Source: Lachnospiraceae bacterium
GTDB lineage: Bacteria > Bacillota > Clostridia > Lachnospirales > Lachnospiraceae
Assembly (NCBI GenBank): GCA_023664345.1
Contig: JAMPFQ010000022.1
Coordinates: forward strand, 22,984 to 67,508
Length of the DNA stretch: 44,525 nt
Direction: 5' to 3'
Below, piece by piece: positions 8,770 through 17,363 of the stretch. The notes beneath the pieces are model-generated. The model was not told the DNA's origin. It was given only the letters and a program-made list of their open reading frames with translations, and did no database searches. Positions within the stretch are counted from its first letter, which is position 1; each line of letters starts with the position of its first letter. A program made the translations under genes and the position numbers.

Positions 8770-9726
8770 ATGGGTATGGAAAAGGATACAGGAAAAACCG
8801 CAGGAAAGAGAGTTGGTTTCCACTATCACGTTGTGCGTTCTTTGGGAGAGGGCGCATTTGCGCAGGTCTATCTGGTAGAAGACGGACATGGACGGCAATA
8901 TGCCTGCAAGGTCAGCAGGGCGATAAAAATGCTGAGAAAGGAAGCGGAAATGCTGAGTCGGTTGTATCACCCGCTGTTTCCGGCATATCTGGGATATGAG
9001 GAAAGCGAGGGCACGGGCAGGCTTTTTATGGAATATATCCCCGGCAGGAGTCTGGGTCAGCTGGCGCGGCGCAGGGGAGGGATTTCAGCCACACAGGCGC
9101 TGAAGATTGCGGAGGAACTGGCGGACGGGATGCGTTATCTGCATGAGCGGCAGCCCCCGATCTTGTATCGGGATCTGAAGCCGGACAATATCATGGTCTG
9201 TGAAAACGGGCATGTCAAGGTGATCGATCTGGGCTGTGCCTGTTATCTGGACGAGCAGGGAGGAGAGAGAGTGGGGACGCCCGGATTCGCACCGCCGGAA
9301 CAGCTGTCCGCAGGTCAGACAGCGGGGATCTGCAGCGATGTGTATGGGCTGGGCAGGACGATGCAGAGTGTGATGGGAACCTGCAGACGGCGGACAGGCA
9401 TGGCCGCAGGAGCAGGCTCTGATGCGGGATCTGCGTTCCCAAATGGGGGAGAGAGACATCATGGAGGCATCGGCATATGGCATCGCAGGGGGAGAAGATG
9501 CTGTGACGGGGAGAGAAAACGGCGAAGTGCGGAAAGGAGATGCCGCAGGCGGCTGGAACATATGATCGAAGAGAGCACCCGCGAGGATTTCAGGCAGCGT
9601 CCTCAGGATATGATCAGCGTATCCGATATCCTCACCGGGAAAAGGAAAAGGGAGGAGGGAATCGTCTGTGAAAAAAGTATTTGGGAAAGCAGCTATAAAA
9701 ACTCTTGCAGTTTACCGCCGGTCTGA
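8770..9726 (+). CDS. Soluble Ser/Thr protein kinase (Hanks type), possible internal frame disturbance
   Basis: The kinase domain is clear: glycine loop [14 protein letters not shown]-type Lys in YACKVS, catalytic loop YRDLKPDN (YRD for HRD), DLG for DFG, and an APPEQ activation-segment end, then [10 protein letters not shown]. No PASTA domain or membrane anchor follows, so it is cytoplasmic. After [14 protein letters not shown] the reading frame becomes Arg/Gly/Cys-rich for about 55 residues before a normal C-lobe motif, [17 protein letters not shown], returns. A neighbouring frame reads more naturally there (see findings). ATG 8770 is 8 nt from AAAGG; ATGs at 8764 and 8776 are alternatives. 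It may phosphorylate or partner the upstream PP2C-like protein. Confidence 0.8.
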   Translation: MGMEKDTGKTAGKRVGFHYHVVRSLGEGAFAQVYLVEDGHGRQYACKVSRAIKMLRKEAEMLSRLYHPLFPAYLGYEESEGTGRLFMEYIPGRSLGQLARRRGGISATQALKIAEELADGMRYLHERQPPILYRDLKPDNIMVCENGHVKVIDLGCACYLDEQGGERVGTPGFAPPEQLSAGQTAGICSDVYGLGRTMQSVMGTCRRRTGMAAGAGSDAGSAFPNGGERHHGGIGIWHRRGRRCCDGERKRRSAERRCRRRLEHMIEESTREDFRQRPQDMISVSDILTGKRKREEGIVCEKSIWESSYKNSCSLPPV

Positions 9727-9794
9727 TATACTTAAAGAAAGAACACGTGCACGGGCACGGCAGGACAAAATACATAGAAAAGGAGATCTTTGTT

Positions 9795-10448
9795 ATGCGT
9801 TTTTTTATTGATACTGCAAAGGTAGAGGACATCAGGAAAGCAAACGATATGGGAGTGATCTGCGGCGTGACCACCAATCCTTCCCTGATCGCAAAGGAAG
9901 GCAGGGTATTTGAGGAAGTGATCGCGGAGATCGCATCCATCGTTGACGGGCCTATCAGCGGGGAGGTAAAGGCCACCACCGTGGACGCGGAGGGCATGAT
10001 CGAAGAAGGCAGGGCGATCGCGAAAATCCATCGTAATATGGTGGTCAAGATTCCCATGACGGCGGAGGGGCTGAAAGCCTGCAAGGTACTGAGCTCCGAG
10101 GGGATCAAGACCAATGTGACTCTTATCTTCTCAGCCAATCAGGCGCTGTTGGCGGCGCGCGCCGGCGCCACCTATGTATCTCCTTTCCTTGGACGTCTGG
10201 ATGATATCAGCGAGAGGGGCGTGGACCTGATCCGTGAGATCTCGGCTATCTTTGCCATGACAGATCTGGAGACCCAGATCATCTGTGCAAGCGTCCGCAA
10301 TCCCGTGCATGTGACAGACTGTGCGCTGGCAGGCGCAGATATCGCTACGGTTCCCTATTCCGTGATCGAACAGATGGTAAAGCATCCCCTGACGGAAGCG
10401 GGCATCGCCAAGTTCCAGGCGGACTATAAGGCTGTGTTTGGCGAATAG
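9795..10448 (+). CDS. Transaldolase (TalC/MipB, fructose-6-phosphate aldolase-like family)
   Basis: This family transfers dihydroxyacetone units between sugar phosphates in the non-oxidative pentose phosphate pathway, or acts as fructose-6-phosphate aldolase. The 217-residue length and the [16 protein letters not shown] start are typical of the small class. VTTNPSLI, the Schiff-base lysine in [15 protein letters not shown] and [11 protein letters not shown] are visible. The frame is open further upstream, but ATG 9795 has AAGGAGA 8 nt before it and gives the conserved N terminus. Activity as transaldolase versus aldolase cannot be decided by eye. Confidence 0.93.
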   Translation: MRFFIDTAKVEDIRKANDMGVICGVTTNPSLIAKEGRVFEEVIAEIASIVDGPISGEVKATTVDAEGMIEEGRAIAKIHRNMVVKIPMTAEGLKACKVLSSEGIKTNVTLIFSANQALLAARAGATYVSPFLGRLDDISERGVDLIREISAIFAMTDLETQIICASVRNPVHVTDCALAGADIATVPYSVIEQMVKHPLTEAGIAKFQADYKAVFGE

Positions 10449-10455
10449 TGTGAAC

Positions 10456-10513
10456 GGAATGAAGATTTTCTAAGGTCGTAAAGTATACGACCTTAGAAAA
10501 TCTAAGTCATTCC
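10456..10513. repeat. Long hairpin repeat after the transaldolase gene (family shared with 42265)
   Basis: GGAATGA/TCATTCC form the outer stem and a 17-bp perfect stem lies inside it: AGATTTTCTAAGGTCGT (10463) against its complement ending at 10503, with loop AAGTA. The core TCTAAG..GTA-RAGTA-YAC..CT-AGA recurs at 42265-42305 with compensating base changes. No T-run follows. Confidence 0.7.
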
Positions 10514-10543
10514 GGGAAGAATCCGCAGAGCGGATTCTTCCGG
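10512..10543. repeat. Second hairpin of the composite element
   Basis: GAAGAATCCGC and GCGGATTCTTC are perfect inverted copies across a 3-nt loop and are flanked by CCGG on both sides. It may contribute to transcription termination of the transaldolase gene, although no U-tract is present. Confidence 0.5.
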
Positions 10544-10601
10544 TCTTGCGGCGGTTCATCGATTGGTTTGTGCCGCCGCAGGCGGCATGACGGGAAGTGT
10601 G

Positions 10602-10632
10602 AAAACCGCCGCGCTGGCCATGCAGCGCGGCG
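10602..10632 (-). terminator. Terminator of the spore-protein gene
   Basis: A perfect 10-bp stem, CGCCGCGCTG with CAGCGCGGCG and a 6-nt loop, is followed on the minus strand by GTTTTC. It sits 54 nt downstream of the SASP stop codon. Confidence 0.65.
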
Positions 10633-10685
10633 ATCCTTTGATGGTGCGCCATGCGGCGCGTATTTTTCAGCTCGTTCGGGGAGCC

Positions 10686-10886
10686 TTATTTCATCTGTTC
10701 TTCCTGCTTCTTGATCATACGACGGACCATCTCGCCGCCGATAGAACCTGCCTCACGGGAAGTCAGATCACCATTGTAACCCTCTTTCAGGTTTACGCCA
10801 AGCTCGGAAGCAACCTCGGTCTTAAAACGATCCATGGCTGCCTTTGCTTCAGGAACTTCTACTCTATTACTTCTGTTACCGGACAT
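10686..10886 (-). CDS. Alpha/beta-type small acid-soluble spore protein
   Basis: Alpha/beta SASPs coat DNA in the dormant spore, change it toward A-form and protect it from UV and heat. The 66-residue protein has the conserved pattern: central EVASELGV and the C-terminal GGEMVRRMI signature, with SREAGSIGGEM near the germination-protease region. A TTG at 10901 would extend it by five residues but overlaps its own GGAGG; ATG 10886 has GGAGG 8 nt upstream and is chosen. It is expected to be made by sigma-G in the forespore, but I could not place a convincing sigma-G promoter. It marks the organism as a likely spore-former. Confidence 0.92.
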   Translation of the reverse strand: MSGNRSNRVEVPEAKAAMDRFKTEVASELGVNLKEGYNGDLTSREAGSIGGEMVRRMIKKQEEQMK

Positions 10887-10926
10887 TTCATTCACCTCCA
10901 AACATTACATATTTGCTACCTTCTCT

Positions 10927-10965
10927 ATTTTCAAGATAAGTGCTGCGATCACTTATCCTGAAAAT
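10927..10965 (-). promoter_or_regulatory. Hairpin in the SASP leader
   Basis: Two stem blocks, ATTTTCA/TGAAAAT and GATAAGTG/CACTTATC, are separated by one mismatch and close a 7-nt loop. It lies 41 nt upstream of the SASP start. It could stabilise the spore-protein mRNA or be part of an operator; the role is not known. Confidence 0.45.
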
Positions 10966-11044
10966 TTCTCAGTCAAGCAATTGCCGCGACTTATCTTGGT
11001 CTTATTATCTGCCTTGACGAAAAAAATATAATGGTAGTTTTTGG

Positions 11045-11078
11045 TTGCTTCTTTTTGGGGGATCATGCTATAGTATTA
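11045..11078 (+). promoter_or_regulatory. Candidate promoter and long leader of the ABC importer operon
   Basis: TTGCTT and TATAGT with about 18 nt between them fall at roughly 11045-11078. Transcription from here would leave an untranslated leader of about 135 nt with several possible stems, including GCCGCGGC and GAAAGG/CCTTTC flanking a T-rich loop. I compared it with remembered TPP, SAM, preQ1 and guanidine riboswitch cores and saw no convincing match. Confidence 0.4.
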
Positions 11079-11215
11079 ACTGAGACCGGAAAGCCGCGGC
11101 TGACCGGGATCGCACGCGACATTCTGACCTGCGAAGATCCGTTCTGAGCAGAAAGGGCTTATTTTTTATGCCTTTCAGATGTTAAGACATATTATTTATC
11201 ACAGGAGGCATGAAT

Positions 11216-12244
11216 ATGAAGAAAACAAAAAGAAATCCTTTGAAAAAAGCGGCGGCGCTGGGCTTGAGCCTGTTGATGCTGGCGGGCGTATTGGGTGGAT
11301 GCGGAGAGGCCGATCAATCTGCGATTAGTGGACGGGTGCAGGCTGTAACGGTCCGCATAGGTTCCCTGAAAGGCCCCACATCTCTGGGGCTTCTGAACCT
11401 GATGGACAAGTCGTCTAAAGGGGAGACAACCGATGATTATGAATTTCAGATGGCGGTGGGCGCGGATGAACTGCTGCCCCTGATGGTCAAGGGCGATCTG
11501 GATATCGCGCTTGTCCCTGCCAATGTGGCGGCTGTGCTTTATCAGAAGACGGACGGCGGCGTGGCGGTGATCGATATCAACACCCTGGGCGTGCTCTATC
11601 TGGTGACGGGAACGGCGGAAATAAGCGGTATCGCCGACCTGAAAGGAAAGACGGTCTATCTTACGGGCAAGGGAACCACGCCGGAGGCTTCCCTGCGGTA
11701 TCTGCTGGATGTAAACGGACTGGCAGAGGAGGATGTGACATTGGAGTTCAAGTCAGAAGCCACGGAAGTGGCCGCAGTGCTGGCGGAGGATCCTGATGCC
11801 ATCGGCCTGCTCCCGCAGCCTTTTGTCACAGCGGCATGTATGCAGAATGAAGATCTGAATACCGTGCTTGATATCAATGAAGAATGGATCCGTGCGCAGG
11901 GAGGCGCAGGGAACGGCAATGGCATGGTAACAGGTGTTACCGTAATCCGCAGGGAGTTCCTGGAAGCCTATCCGGAAGCGGTGGCTGCTTTTCTGGAAGA
12001 ACATGCCGCCAGCACCCGGGCGGTCAATGACGATCCGGACACAGGTGCGGCGCTGGCGGTCCAGCAGGGTATCGTGGCAAAGGAGCCCATTGCGCAGAAA
12101 GCAATACCGCAGTGTAATATTGTATGCGTCACCGGGCAGGAGATGAAAGAAGCGCTTTCCGCATACCTGGATGTGCTTTATGATTTTAATGCGGAACTGA
12201 CGGGCGGCGCGATACCGGGGGATAACTTTTACTACATTCCGTGA
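11216..12244 (+). CDS. ABC transporter substrate-binding lipoprotein (NMT1/SsuA-like)
   Basis: The 342-residue protein begins with a signal peptide and the lipobox LGGC (Cys29), so it is tethered to the outer face of the membrane. The mature part is of the periplasmic-binding type II class: VRIGSLKGPTSLGLLNLM, a segment that reports LVPANVAAVLYQ, and LKGKTVYLTGKGTTPEASLRYLL. This pattern is typical of NMT1/SsuA/ThiY-like proteins that bind small organic molecules such as sulfonates, nitrate or pyrimidine precursors; the ligand is not readable. ATG 11216 is 7 nt from GGAGG; the ATG at 11210 is only 1 nt away. It ends next to the permease-ATPase fusion. Confidence 0.88.
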   Translation: MKKTKRNPLKKAAALGLSLLMLAGVLGGCGEADQSAISGRVQAVTVRIGSLKGPTSLGLLNLMDKSSKGETTDDYEFQMAVGADELLPLMVKGDLDIALVPANVAAVLYQKTDGGVAVIDINTLGVLYLVTGTAEISGIADLKGKTVYLTGKGTTPEASLRYLLDVNGLAEEDVTLEFKSEATEVAAVLAEDPDAIGLLPQPFVTAACMQNEDLNTVLDINEEWIRAQGGAGNGNGMVTGVTVIRREFLEAYPEAVAAFLEEHAASTRAVNDDPDTGAALAVQQGIVAKEPIAQKAIPQCNIVCVTGQEMKEALSAYLDVLYDFNAELTGGAIPGDNFYYIP

Positions 12245-12276
12245 TGATTGACGCCGCCGGAGGCGGCAGGGGGATC

Positions 12277-13650
12277 ATGAAGAAAAAAAATTTGCGTAAG
12301 GCCATTATCATACTGGCATGGCTCATTGTATGGCAGATCGCTGCCATGACCGTGGATAACAGCATCCTGATGGCGGCTCCCCTGGAAGTTCTTGGGGAGT
12401 TGTTTTCCATGCTGGGAGATGCGGGATTTTATCAGACTGTGTGCACATCGCTGCTGCGGATCGGATGCGGGTTCCTGGCGGGATCTGCGGTGGCGGTGGC
12501 GCTGGCGGCTGTGAGCAGCGGGCATCCCCTTTTTGAGGAGGCGCTCTCCCCGATGATGGCGCTGTTAAAGACCATACCCGTGGCGTCTTTTGTGGTATTG
12601 CTGCTGATCTGGTGGGGCTCCTCCTTTCTGGCGGTGGCGATCTGCTTTGTGGTGGTGCTGCCCAATATCTATATCAATACGCTGGAGGGACTGAAAAATA
12701 CGGACAGGCAGCTTCTGGAGATGGCGCAGGTATTCCATATGCCGGTAAAGAACAGATTCTTCTACATATACAGGCCCGCCATTGCTCCGTTTTTGTACAG
12801 CGGCATGAAGATATCCCTGGGCATGTGCTGGAAGTCGGGGGTGGCGGCGGAGGTCATAGGCACGCCGGATCATTCCATCGGGGAAGGGCTCTACCTGTCC
12901 AAGGTGTATCTGGACACAGCGGGGGTCTTTGCGTGGACAACGGTTGTTATTTTACTCAGTGTCTTGTTTGAAAAGATGATCCTGTGGATGGCCGGACGGT
13001 TTTTCAAATGGGAGCCTGCATGTTCCGGGCAGACGGTCTCCGACAGGATTCCGGCGGAGGAACGGAGAGGAAATGCGGGCGGAAAGCAGGCGGAAACCCT
13101 GGCGGCATCCTCAGGCAGGCTGGAGGTCAGTCATCTCTGTAAGTCTTTTGGCTCCCAGCAGGTCATATCCGATTTTTGCGCAGTGTATGAGCCGGGGAGA
13201 ACTTACATCCTGGACGCTCCCTCCGGCAGCGGCAAGACTACGCTTCTGCACATGCTGGCGGGCATACTGGAGCCTGACAGCGGCGTGATAAAGGGCGGCG
13301 GAATCTGCAGTATGGTCTTTCAGGAGGACAGGCTTTGCCTGGACTACAGCGCGGTTAAAAATGTGGAAATGGTCACAGGCGATCCCCTGCAGGCAAAAGC
13401 GGCTCTGGAGACCCTGTTGGAACCGGAATCCCTGCAAAAGCCCTGCGGGGAGCTCAGCGGCGGCATGAAGCGCAGAGTGGCGCTGATCCGTGCCATGGAA
13501 GCGGAGTCGGACTACGTGCTGTTGGACGAGCCTTTCACGGGGATGGATGCGGACACCCGGAGCCGCGCGGAGGAATGCATCAGGCAGAAGCAGAACGGAA
13601 GGCTGGTGATTCTGGTGACCCATGACCGGAACAGGCTTGGGAAAGGATAA
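12277..13650 (+). CDS. Fused ABC permease-ATPase of the SsuC/SsuB type
   Basis: Residues 1 to about 235 are a six-helix importer permease with the coupling-helix pattern EALSPMMALLKTIPVASF...EGLKNTDRQLLEMAQVF (read in parts). A linker of about 40 charged residues leads to an ATPase from about 275: Walker A APSGSGKTT, Q-loop VFQEDRL, signature LSGGMKRR, Walker B DYVLLDEPF, and switch VTHD. Permease and ATPase are normally separate proteins, so this is a natural fusion; the ATPase is short at its C terminus. ATG 12277 follows CAGGGGG; an earlier ATG at 12244 overlaps the stop of the binding-protein gene and would add 11 residues. Together they form a complete importer. Confidence 0.88.
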   Translation: MKKKNLRKAIIILAWLIVWQIAAMTVDNSILMAAPLEVLGELFSMLGDAGFYQTVCTSLLRIGCGFLAGSAVAVALAAVSSGHPLFEEALSPMMALLKTIPVASFVVLLLIWWGSSFLAVAICFVVVLPNIYINTLEGLKNTDRQLLEMAQVFHMPVKNRFFYIYRPAIAPFLYSGMKISLGMCWKSGVAAEVIGTPDHSIGEGLYLSKVYLDTAGVFAWTTVVILLSVLFEKMILWMAGRFFKWEPACSGQTVSDRIPAEERRGNAGGKQAETLAASSGRLEVSHLCKSFGSQQVISDFCAVYEPGRTYILDAPSGSGKTTLLHMLAGILEPDSGVIKGGGICSMVFQEDRLCLDYSAVKNVEMVTGDPLQAKAALETLLEPESLQKPCGELSGGMKRRVALIRAMEAESDYVLLDEPFTGMDADTRSRAEECIRQKQNGRLVILVTHDRNRLGKG

Positions 13651-13683
13651 CAAACAGCCTCGGAACTGGAACAGTAGAAAGGA
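13651..13683 (+). repeat. CAGCCTCGGAAC motif, also present upstream of clpB
   Basis: CAAACAGCCTCGGAAC (13651) matches the segment at 33751 and 33836. Here it continues as TGGAACAGTAGAAAGGA and supplies the ribosome binding site region of the next gene. Confidence 0.5.
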
Positions 13684-13694
13684 TATATCATATT

Positions 13695-13949
13695 ATGTCA
13701 GATCCAAATACCCGCGTGGCGCTGGTCGGCATCATTGTGGAGGACAGGGACGCGGCGGCGCGCATCAACGGCCTGCTCCACGAATACAGCGAATATATCA
13801 TAGGAAGGATGGGCATCCCATACAGGGAAAAGCAGGTGAACATCATCAGTGTGGTGCTGGATGCTCCCCAGAGCGTTGTCAGCGCCCTGTCGGGAAAGCT
13901 GGGCATGATCCCCGGCGTCAGCAGCAAATGTGTGTATGGCAGCAGATAA
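13695..13949 (+). CDS. TM1266-family putative iron-only hydrogenase system regulator
   Basis: The 84-residue protein matches the TM1266 family, a ferredoxin-like fold related to the C-terminal ACT-like part of NikR. The recognisable core is VALVGIIVEDR, LLHEYSEYIIGRMGIPYREK, NIISVVLDAP and LSGKLGMIPGV. In other anaerobes the gene sits with hydE/hydF/hydG, but none of those is in this window. ATG 13695 follows AGAAAGGATAT at a long spacing. The biochemical role of this family is not established. Confidence 0.85.
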   Translation: MSDPNTRVALVGIIVEDRDAAARINGLLHEYSEYIIGRMGIPYREKQVNIISVVLDAPQSVVSALSGKLGMIPGVSSKCVYGSR

Positions 13950-13962
13950 GATCAAAAAATAT

Positions 13963-14056
13963 TTGTGTTTTTGCCTCATTCATGTTATAATTCTAAAATG
14001 ACTGTGACTGTGTCCTGCGTTTTACGGGAACAGATTGATATAGAGGAGACACAGTA
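13963..14056 (+). promoter_or_regulatory. Promoter and hairpin leader of tig
   Basis: TTGTGT (13963-13968) and a perfect TATAAT (13986-13991) are 17 nt apart. Downstream the leader can form an 8-bp stem, ACTGTGTC with GACACAGT, ending near 14056, just before the AAGGAGG of tig. The -35 is only a 3/6 match. Confidence 0.55.
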
Positions 14057-14079
14057 ACCATGAAGGAGGAAATATAACA

Positions 14080-15369
14080 ATGAGTTTACAGGTAGAAAAA
14101 TTGGAACACAATATGGCGAAGCTGACCATTGAAGTTTCTGCCGAAGAACTGGAGAAAGCGCTGGAGAGCGCGTTCCGGAAGAATAAGAACAGGATCAGCA
14201 TTCCCGGATTCCGTAAGGGCAAGGCGCCCCGCAAGATGATCGAGCAGATGTACGGCAAAGAGGTATTCTATGAGGATGCGGCAAATGAACTGATCCCTGA
14301 TGCGTATGACAGGGCGCTGAAAGAGTGCGAGGAAGAGATCGTTTCCAATCCCAGGATCGATGTTATCCAGATCGAAGCAGGCAAGCCTTTCATCTTTACG
14401 GCGGAAGTGGCCTTAAAGCCTGCTGTCACCCTGAGCCAGTACAAGGGCGTTAAAGTGGACAAGATGGACGTGGAGGTTTCCGATGATGAGGTGAACGCGG
14501 AGATCGACCGGGAGAGAGAGAAGAATGCCAGGACCATCGATGTGGCGGACAGAGCCGTTAAGGACGGCGACGTGACCGTTCTTGATTTTGAGGGATTTGT
14601 GGACGGCGTGGCCTTTGAGGGCGGCAAGGGAGAGGATTATCCCCTGACCATCGGTTCCGGCGCGTTCATCCCCGGTTTTGAGGAGGCGCTGATCGGTGCG
14701 GAGATCGGAAAGGAAACGGATGTGAACGTGACTTTCCCCGAGGATTACCAGGCGGCGGAACTGGCTGGCAAAGCGGCTGTGTTCAAGTGCACTGTAAAGA
14801 AGATTCAGGAGAAGCAGCTGCCTGAGCTGGATGAGGATTTTGTGGCTGATGTTTCCGAAGAGAGCGATACCGTAGAGGAATATAAGGAAGAGATCAAAAA
14901 GAAACTGACCGGGAGAAAAGAAGAGGAAGCGAAGATCGCAAAAGAAGATGCCGTTATCGACGCTATCATTAAAGAAGCTGAGATGGATATCCCTGATGCA
15001 ATGGTGGAGACCCAGCAGAGGCAGATGGTCCAGGAATTCGCGCAGAGAATGCAGGCGCAGGGCATTTCCATGGATCAGTACATGCAGTTCACCGGCGCAG
15101 ATACCGATACGCTGATGGAGCAGGCAAAGCCCCAGGCCCTGAAGAGGATCCAGTCCCGTCTGGTCATGGAGGCCGTTGTGGCGGCTGAGAAGATCGAAGC
15201 TTCCGAGGAAGAATTTGAGGAAGAGATCAAGACCATGAGCGAAGCTTATCAGATGGAAGCGGATAAAGTGAAAGAACTTCTCGGCGAAGACGGCACCAGG
15301 CAGGTAAGGGAAGACATCTGCATCAAGAAAGCAGTCGCGTTTGTGGTGGAGAACGCAGAAGAAGCTTAG
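14080..15369 (+). CDS. tig: Trigger factor
   Basis: Trigger factor is the ribosome-bound chaperone that meets nascent chains at the tunnel exit. The 429-residue protein has the N-terminal ribosome-binding signature GFRKGKAPRKMIEQMYG, an FKBP-type prolyl isomerase domain at about 155-245 (VTVLDFEGFVDGVAFEGG, then GSGAFIPGFEEALIG), and a helical C-terminal chaperone region. The length is normal. AAGGAGG lies 10 nt upstream. It heads the conserved tig-clpP-clpX-engB cluster; a hairpin separates it from clpP. Confidence 0.97.
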   Translation: MSLQVEKLEHNMAKLTIEVSAEELEKALESAFRKNKNRISIPGFRKGKAPRKMIEQMYGKEVFYEDAANELIPDAYDRALKECEEEIVSNPRIDVIQIEAGKPFIFTAEVALKPAVTLSQYKGVKVDKMDVEVSDDEVNAEIDREREKNARTIDVADRAVKDGDVTVLDFEGFVDGVAFEGGKGEDYPLTIGSGAFIPGFEEALIGAEIGKETDVNVTFPEDYQAAELAGKAAVFKCTVKKIQEKQLPELDEDFVADVSEESDTVEEYKEEIKKKLTGRKEEEAKIAKEDAVIDAIIKEAEMDIPDAMVETQQRQMVQEFAQRMQAQGISMDQYMQFTGADTDTLMEQAKPQALKRIQSRLVMEAVVAAEKIEASEEEFEEEIKTMSEAYQMEADKVKELLGEDGTRQVREDICIKKAVAFVVENAEEA

Positions 15370-15388
15370 ATCCGGCTTGATACAAAGG

Positions 15389-15420
15389 AGGTTGTACCTG
15401 TTTTAGCGGGTACAACCTTT
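15389..15420 (+). terminator. Hairpin between tig and clpP
   Basis: AGGTTGTACC pairs with GGTACAACCT across a 10-nt loop and is followed by TTT then A/T-rich sequence. It probably attenuates read-through into clpP, which has its own -10-like TATAAT at 15425-15430. Confidence 0.55.
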
Positions 15421-15455
15421 AAAATATAATATGAGAGCGAATGGAGGTTTTTGTG

Positions 15456-16055
15456 ATGAGTTTAGTGCCTTATGTCATTGAGCAGACGAGTAAGGGTGAA
15501 AGATCTTATGATATTTATTCCCGGCTTTTAAAGGACAGGATCATATTTTTGGGAGAAGAGGTAAATGATACTTCTGCCAGTATCGTGGTGGCGCAGCTTC
15601 TGTTTTTGGAGGCGGAGGATCCCGAGAAAGACATCCATCTCTATATCAACAGTCCCGGCGGGTCGGTGACTGCCGGCATGGCTATCTACGACACCATGCA
15701 CTATATCAAATGCGATGTGTCCACCGTATGTATCGGCATGGCGGCGAGCATGGGTGCGTTCCTGCTGGCCGGAGGCGCGAAAGGCAAGAGATATGCGCTG
15801 CCCAACGCGGAGATCATGATCCATCAGCCTTTGGGCGGGACGCAGGGCCAGGCGACAGAGATCGAGATCGCGGCAAAGCACATTTTGCGCACCAAGGAGA
15901 AGCTCAACCGTATGCTTTCTGAGAATACCGGAAGGGATTATGAGACCGTCTGTGCCGATACGGAGCGCGACAACTGGAAGAGCGCCGAGGAGGCATTGGA
16001 ATACGGACTGATCGACATGGTGATCACATCCCATGATGCCCAGAACGACAAATAA
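15456..16055 (+). CDS. clpP: ATP-dependent Clp protease proteolytic subunit
   Basis: ClpP is the barrel-shaped serine protease that degrades proteins unfolded by ClpX or ClpC. The 199-residue protein has the catalytic Ser98 in GMAASMGAF and His123 in MIHQPLGG, and the YINSPGGSV oxyanion/handle region. The frame is open from ATG 15441, but that codon overlaps the GGAGG; ATG 15456 with spacing 8 gives the family's usual start. clpX follows 17 nt later. No CtsR-type operator was seen. Confidence 0.97.
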   Translation: MSLVPYVIEQTSKGERSYDIYSRLLKDRIIFLGEEVNDTSASIVVAQLLFLEAEDPEKDIHLYINSPGGSVTAGMAIYDTMHYIKCDVSTVCIGMAASMGAFLLAGGAKGKRYALPNAEIMIHQPLGGTQGQATEIEIAAKHILRTKEKLNRMLSENTGRDYETVCADTERDNWKSAEEALEYGLIDMVITSHDAQNDK

Positions 16056-16072
16056 CATTTAGGAGTAAGATA

Positions 16073-17353
16073 ATGGCAACGAAAATGACCACTGGCAATG
16101 ACATCAGATGTTCTTTCTGCAATAAGACCCAGATGCAGGTCCGCAAGCTGATCGCGGGACCTGCCGGAGTGTATATCTGTGACGAGTGTATCGATATCTG
16201 TGCCGATATCCTGGAGGAAGAACTGGAAGATGAGGAGATGGAGGAAACTGTCCATCCGGAGATCAATCTGTTGAAACCGATCCAGATCAAGACTTTCCTG
16301 GACGAATATGTGGTAGGGCAGGAGGAGGCGAAGAAAGTCCTCGCGGTCTCTGTCTATAACCATTATAAGCGTGTGACGGCGCCCAAGGATCTGGATGATA
16401 TCGAACTGCAGAAGAGTAATATTATCATGGTAGGGCCTACCGGTTCCGGCAAGACCTATCTGGCGCAGACTCTGGCAAAGATCATCAACGTGCCCTTTGC
16501 CATTGCCGATGCCACCACGCTGACCGAGGCCGGATACGTGGGCGAGGATGTTGAGAATATCCTGTTAAAGCTGATCCAGGCGGCGGATTATGATATAGAG
16601 CGCGCCCAGTATGGGATCATCTATATTGATGAGATTGACAAGATAACGAAGAAAGGCGAAAACGTATCCATCACCAGGGATGTATCCGGTGAGGGTGTGC
16701 AGCAGGCGCTTTTGAAGATTGTGGAGGGCACGGTGGCAAGCGTACCTCCCCAGGGAGGCAGGAAGCATCCTCATCAGGAACTGCTTACCATTGACACATC
16801 CAATATCCTGTTCATCTGCGGCGGAGCCTTTGACGGACTGGATAAGATTGTGGAGTCCAGGCTGGACCGCAAGGCGATTGGATTCAATACCGAGGTGTCC
16901 CAGAAGACGACCAAGGAACTCAGCGACCTGCTTCAGGAGGTAACGCCTCAGGATTTGGTAAAGTTTGGCCTGATCCCTGAATTTGTAGGGCGTGTGCCCA
17001 TATGCGTATCCCTGCGCGGATTGGACAGGGACGCGCTGGTGAGGATCCTGAAAGAACCCAAAAACGCCCTGATCAAGCAGTATCAGAAACTGTTTGACAT
17101 GGATGAGGTACAGCTTACCTTTGAGGAGGATGCCATCGGCGCTATCGCTGACAAGGCCTTTGAGCGCAAGACGGGAGCCAGAGGACTTCGCTCCATCATG
17201 GAGAGCGTGATGATGGATACCATGTACAGGATTCCCTCAGATGATACCATTGAGGAGTGCGTCATCACAAAAGAAGCGGTGGAGGGTGACAGCGAACCTC
17301 TGACACTGCACAAGGGCGAGCAGAGAGGGCGTCGTCTGGAAAGGGCTATGTAG
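16073..17353 (+). CDS. clpX: Clp protease ATP-binding subunit ClpX
   Basis: ClpX is the hexameric AAA+ unfoldase that feeds substrates to ClpP. The 426-residue protein starts with the four-cysteine zinc-binding domain (CSFCNKT at about 14-20 and CDECI at about 39-43), then Walker [12 protein letters not shown], Walker [11 protein letters not shown], the pore loop GYVGEDVE, and the ClpP-docking RKAIGFN loop. The C-terminal sensor-2 region, [12 protein letters not shown], is complete. It follows clpP by 17 nt and is followed by engB 10 nt later. The lon gene often found between clpX and engB is absent. Confidence 0.97.
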   Translation: MATKMTTGNDIRCSFCNKTQMQVRKLIAGPAGVYICDECIDICADILEEELEDEEMEETVHPEINLLKPIQIKTFLDEYVVGQEEAKKVLAVSVYNHYKRVTAPKDLDDIELQKSNIIMVGPTGSGKTYLAQTLAKIINVPFAIADATTLTEAGYVGEDVENILLKLIQAADYDIERAQYGIIYIDEIDKITKKGENVSITRDVSGEGVQQALLKIVEGTVASVPPQGGRKHPHQELLTIDTSNILFICGGAFDGLDKIVESRLDRKAIGFNTEVSQKTTKELSDLLQEVTPQDLVKFGLIPEFVGRVPICVSLRGLDRDALVRILKEPKNALIKQYQKLFDMDEVQLTFEEDAIGAIADKAFERKTGARGLRSIMESVMMDTMYRIPSDDTIEECVITKEAVEGDSEPLTLHKGEQRGRRLERAM

Positions 17354-17363
17354 GATAACACAT

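Noticed and set aside
10902..11215. TPP or other known riboswitch before the ABC importer
   Set aside because: The conserved TPP cores (CTGAGA with ACCTGA and the GG-rich arm) are not present in order; similarity is limited to a single CTGAGA.
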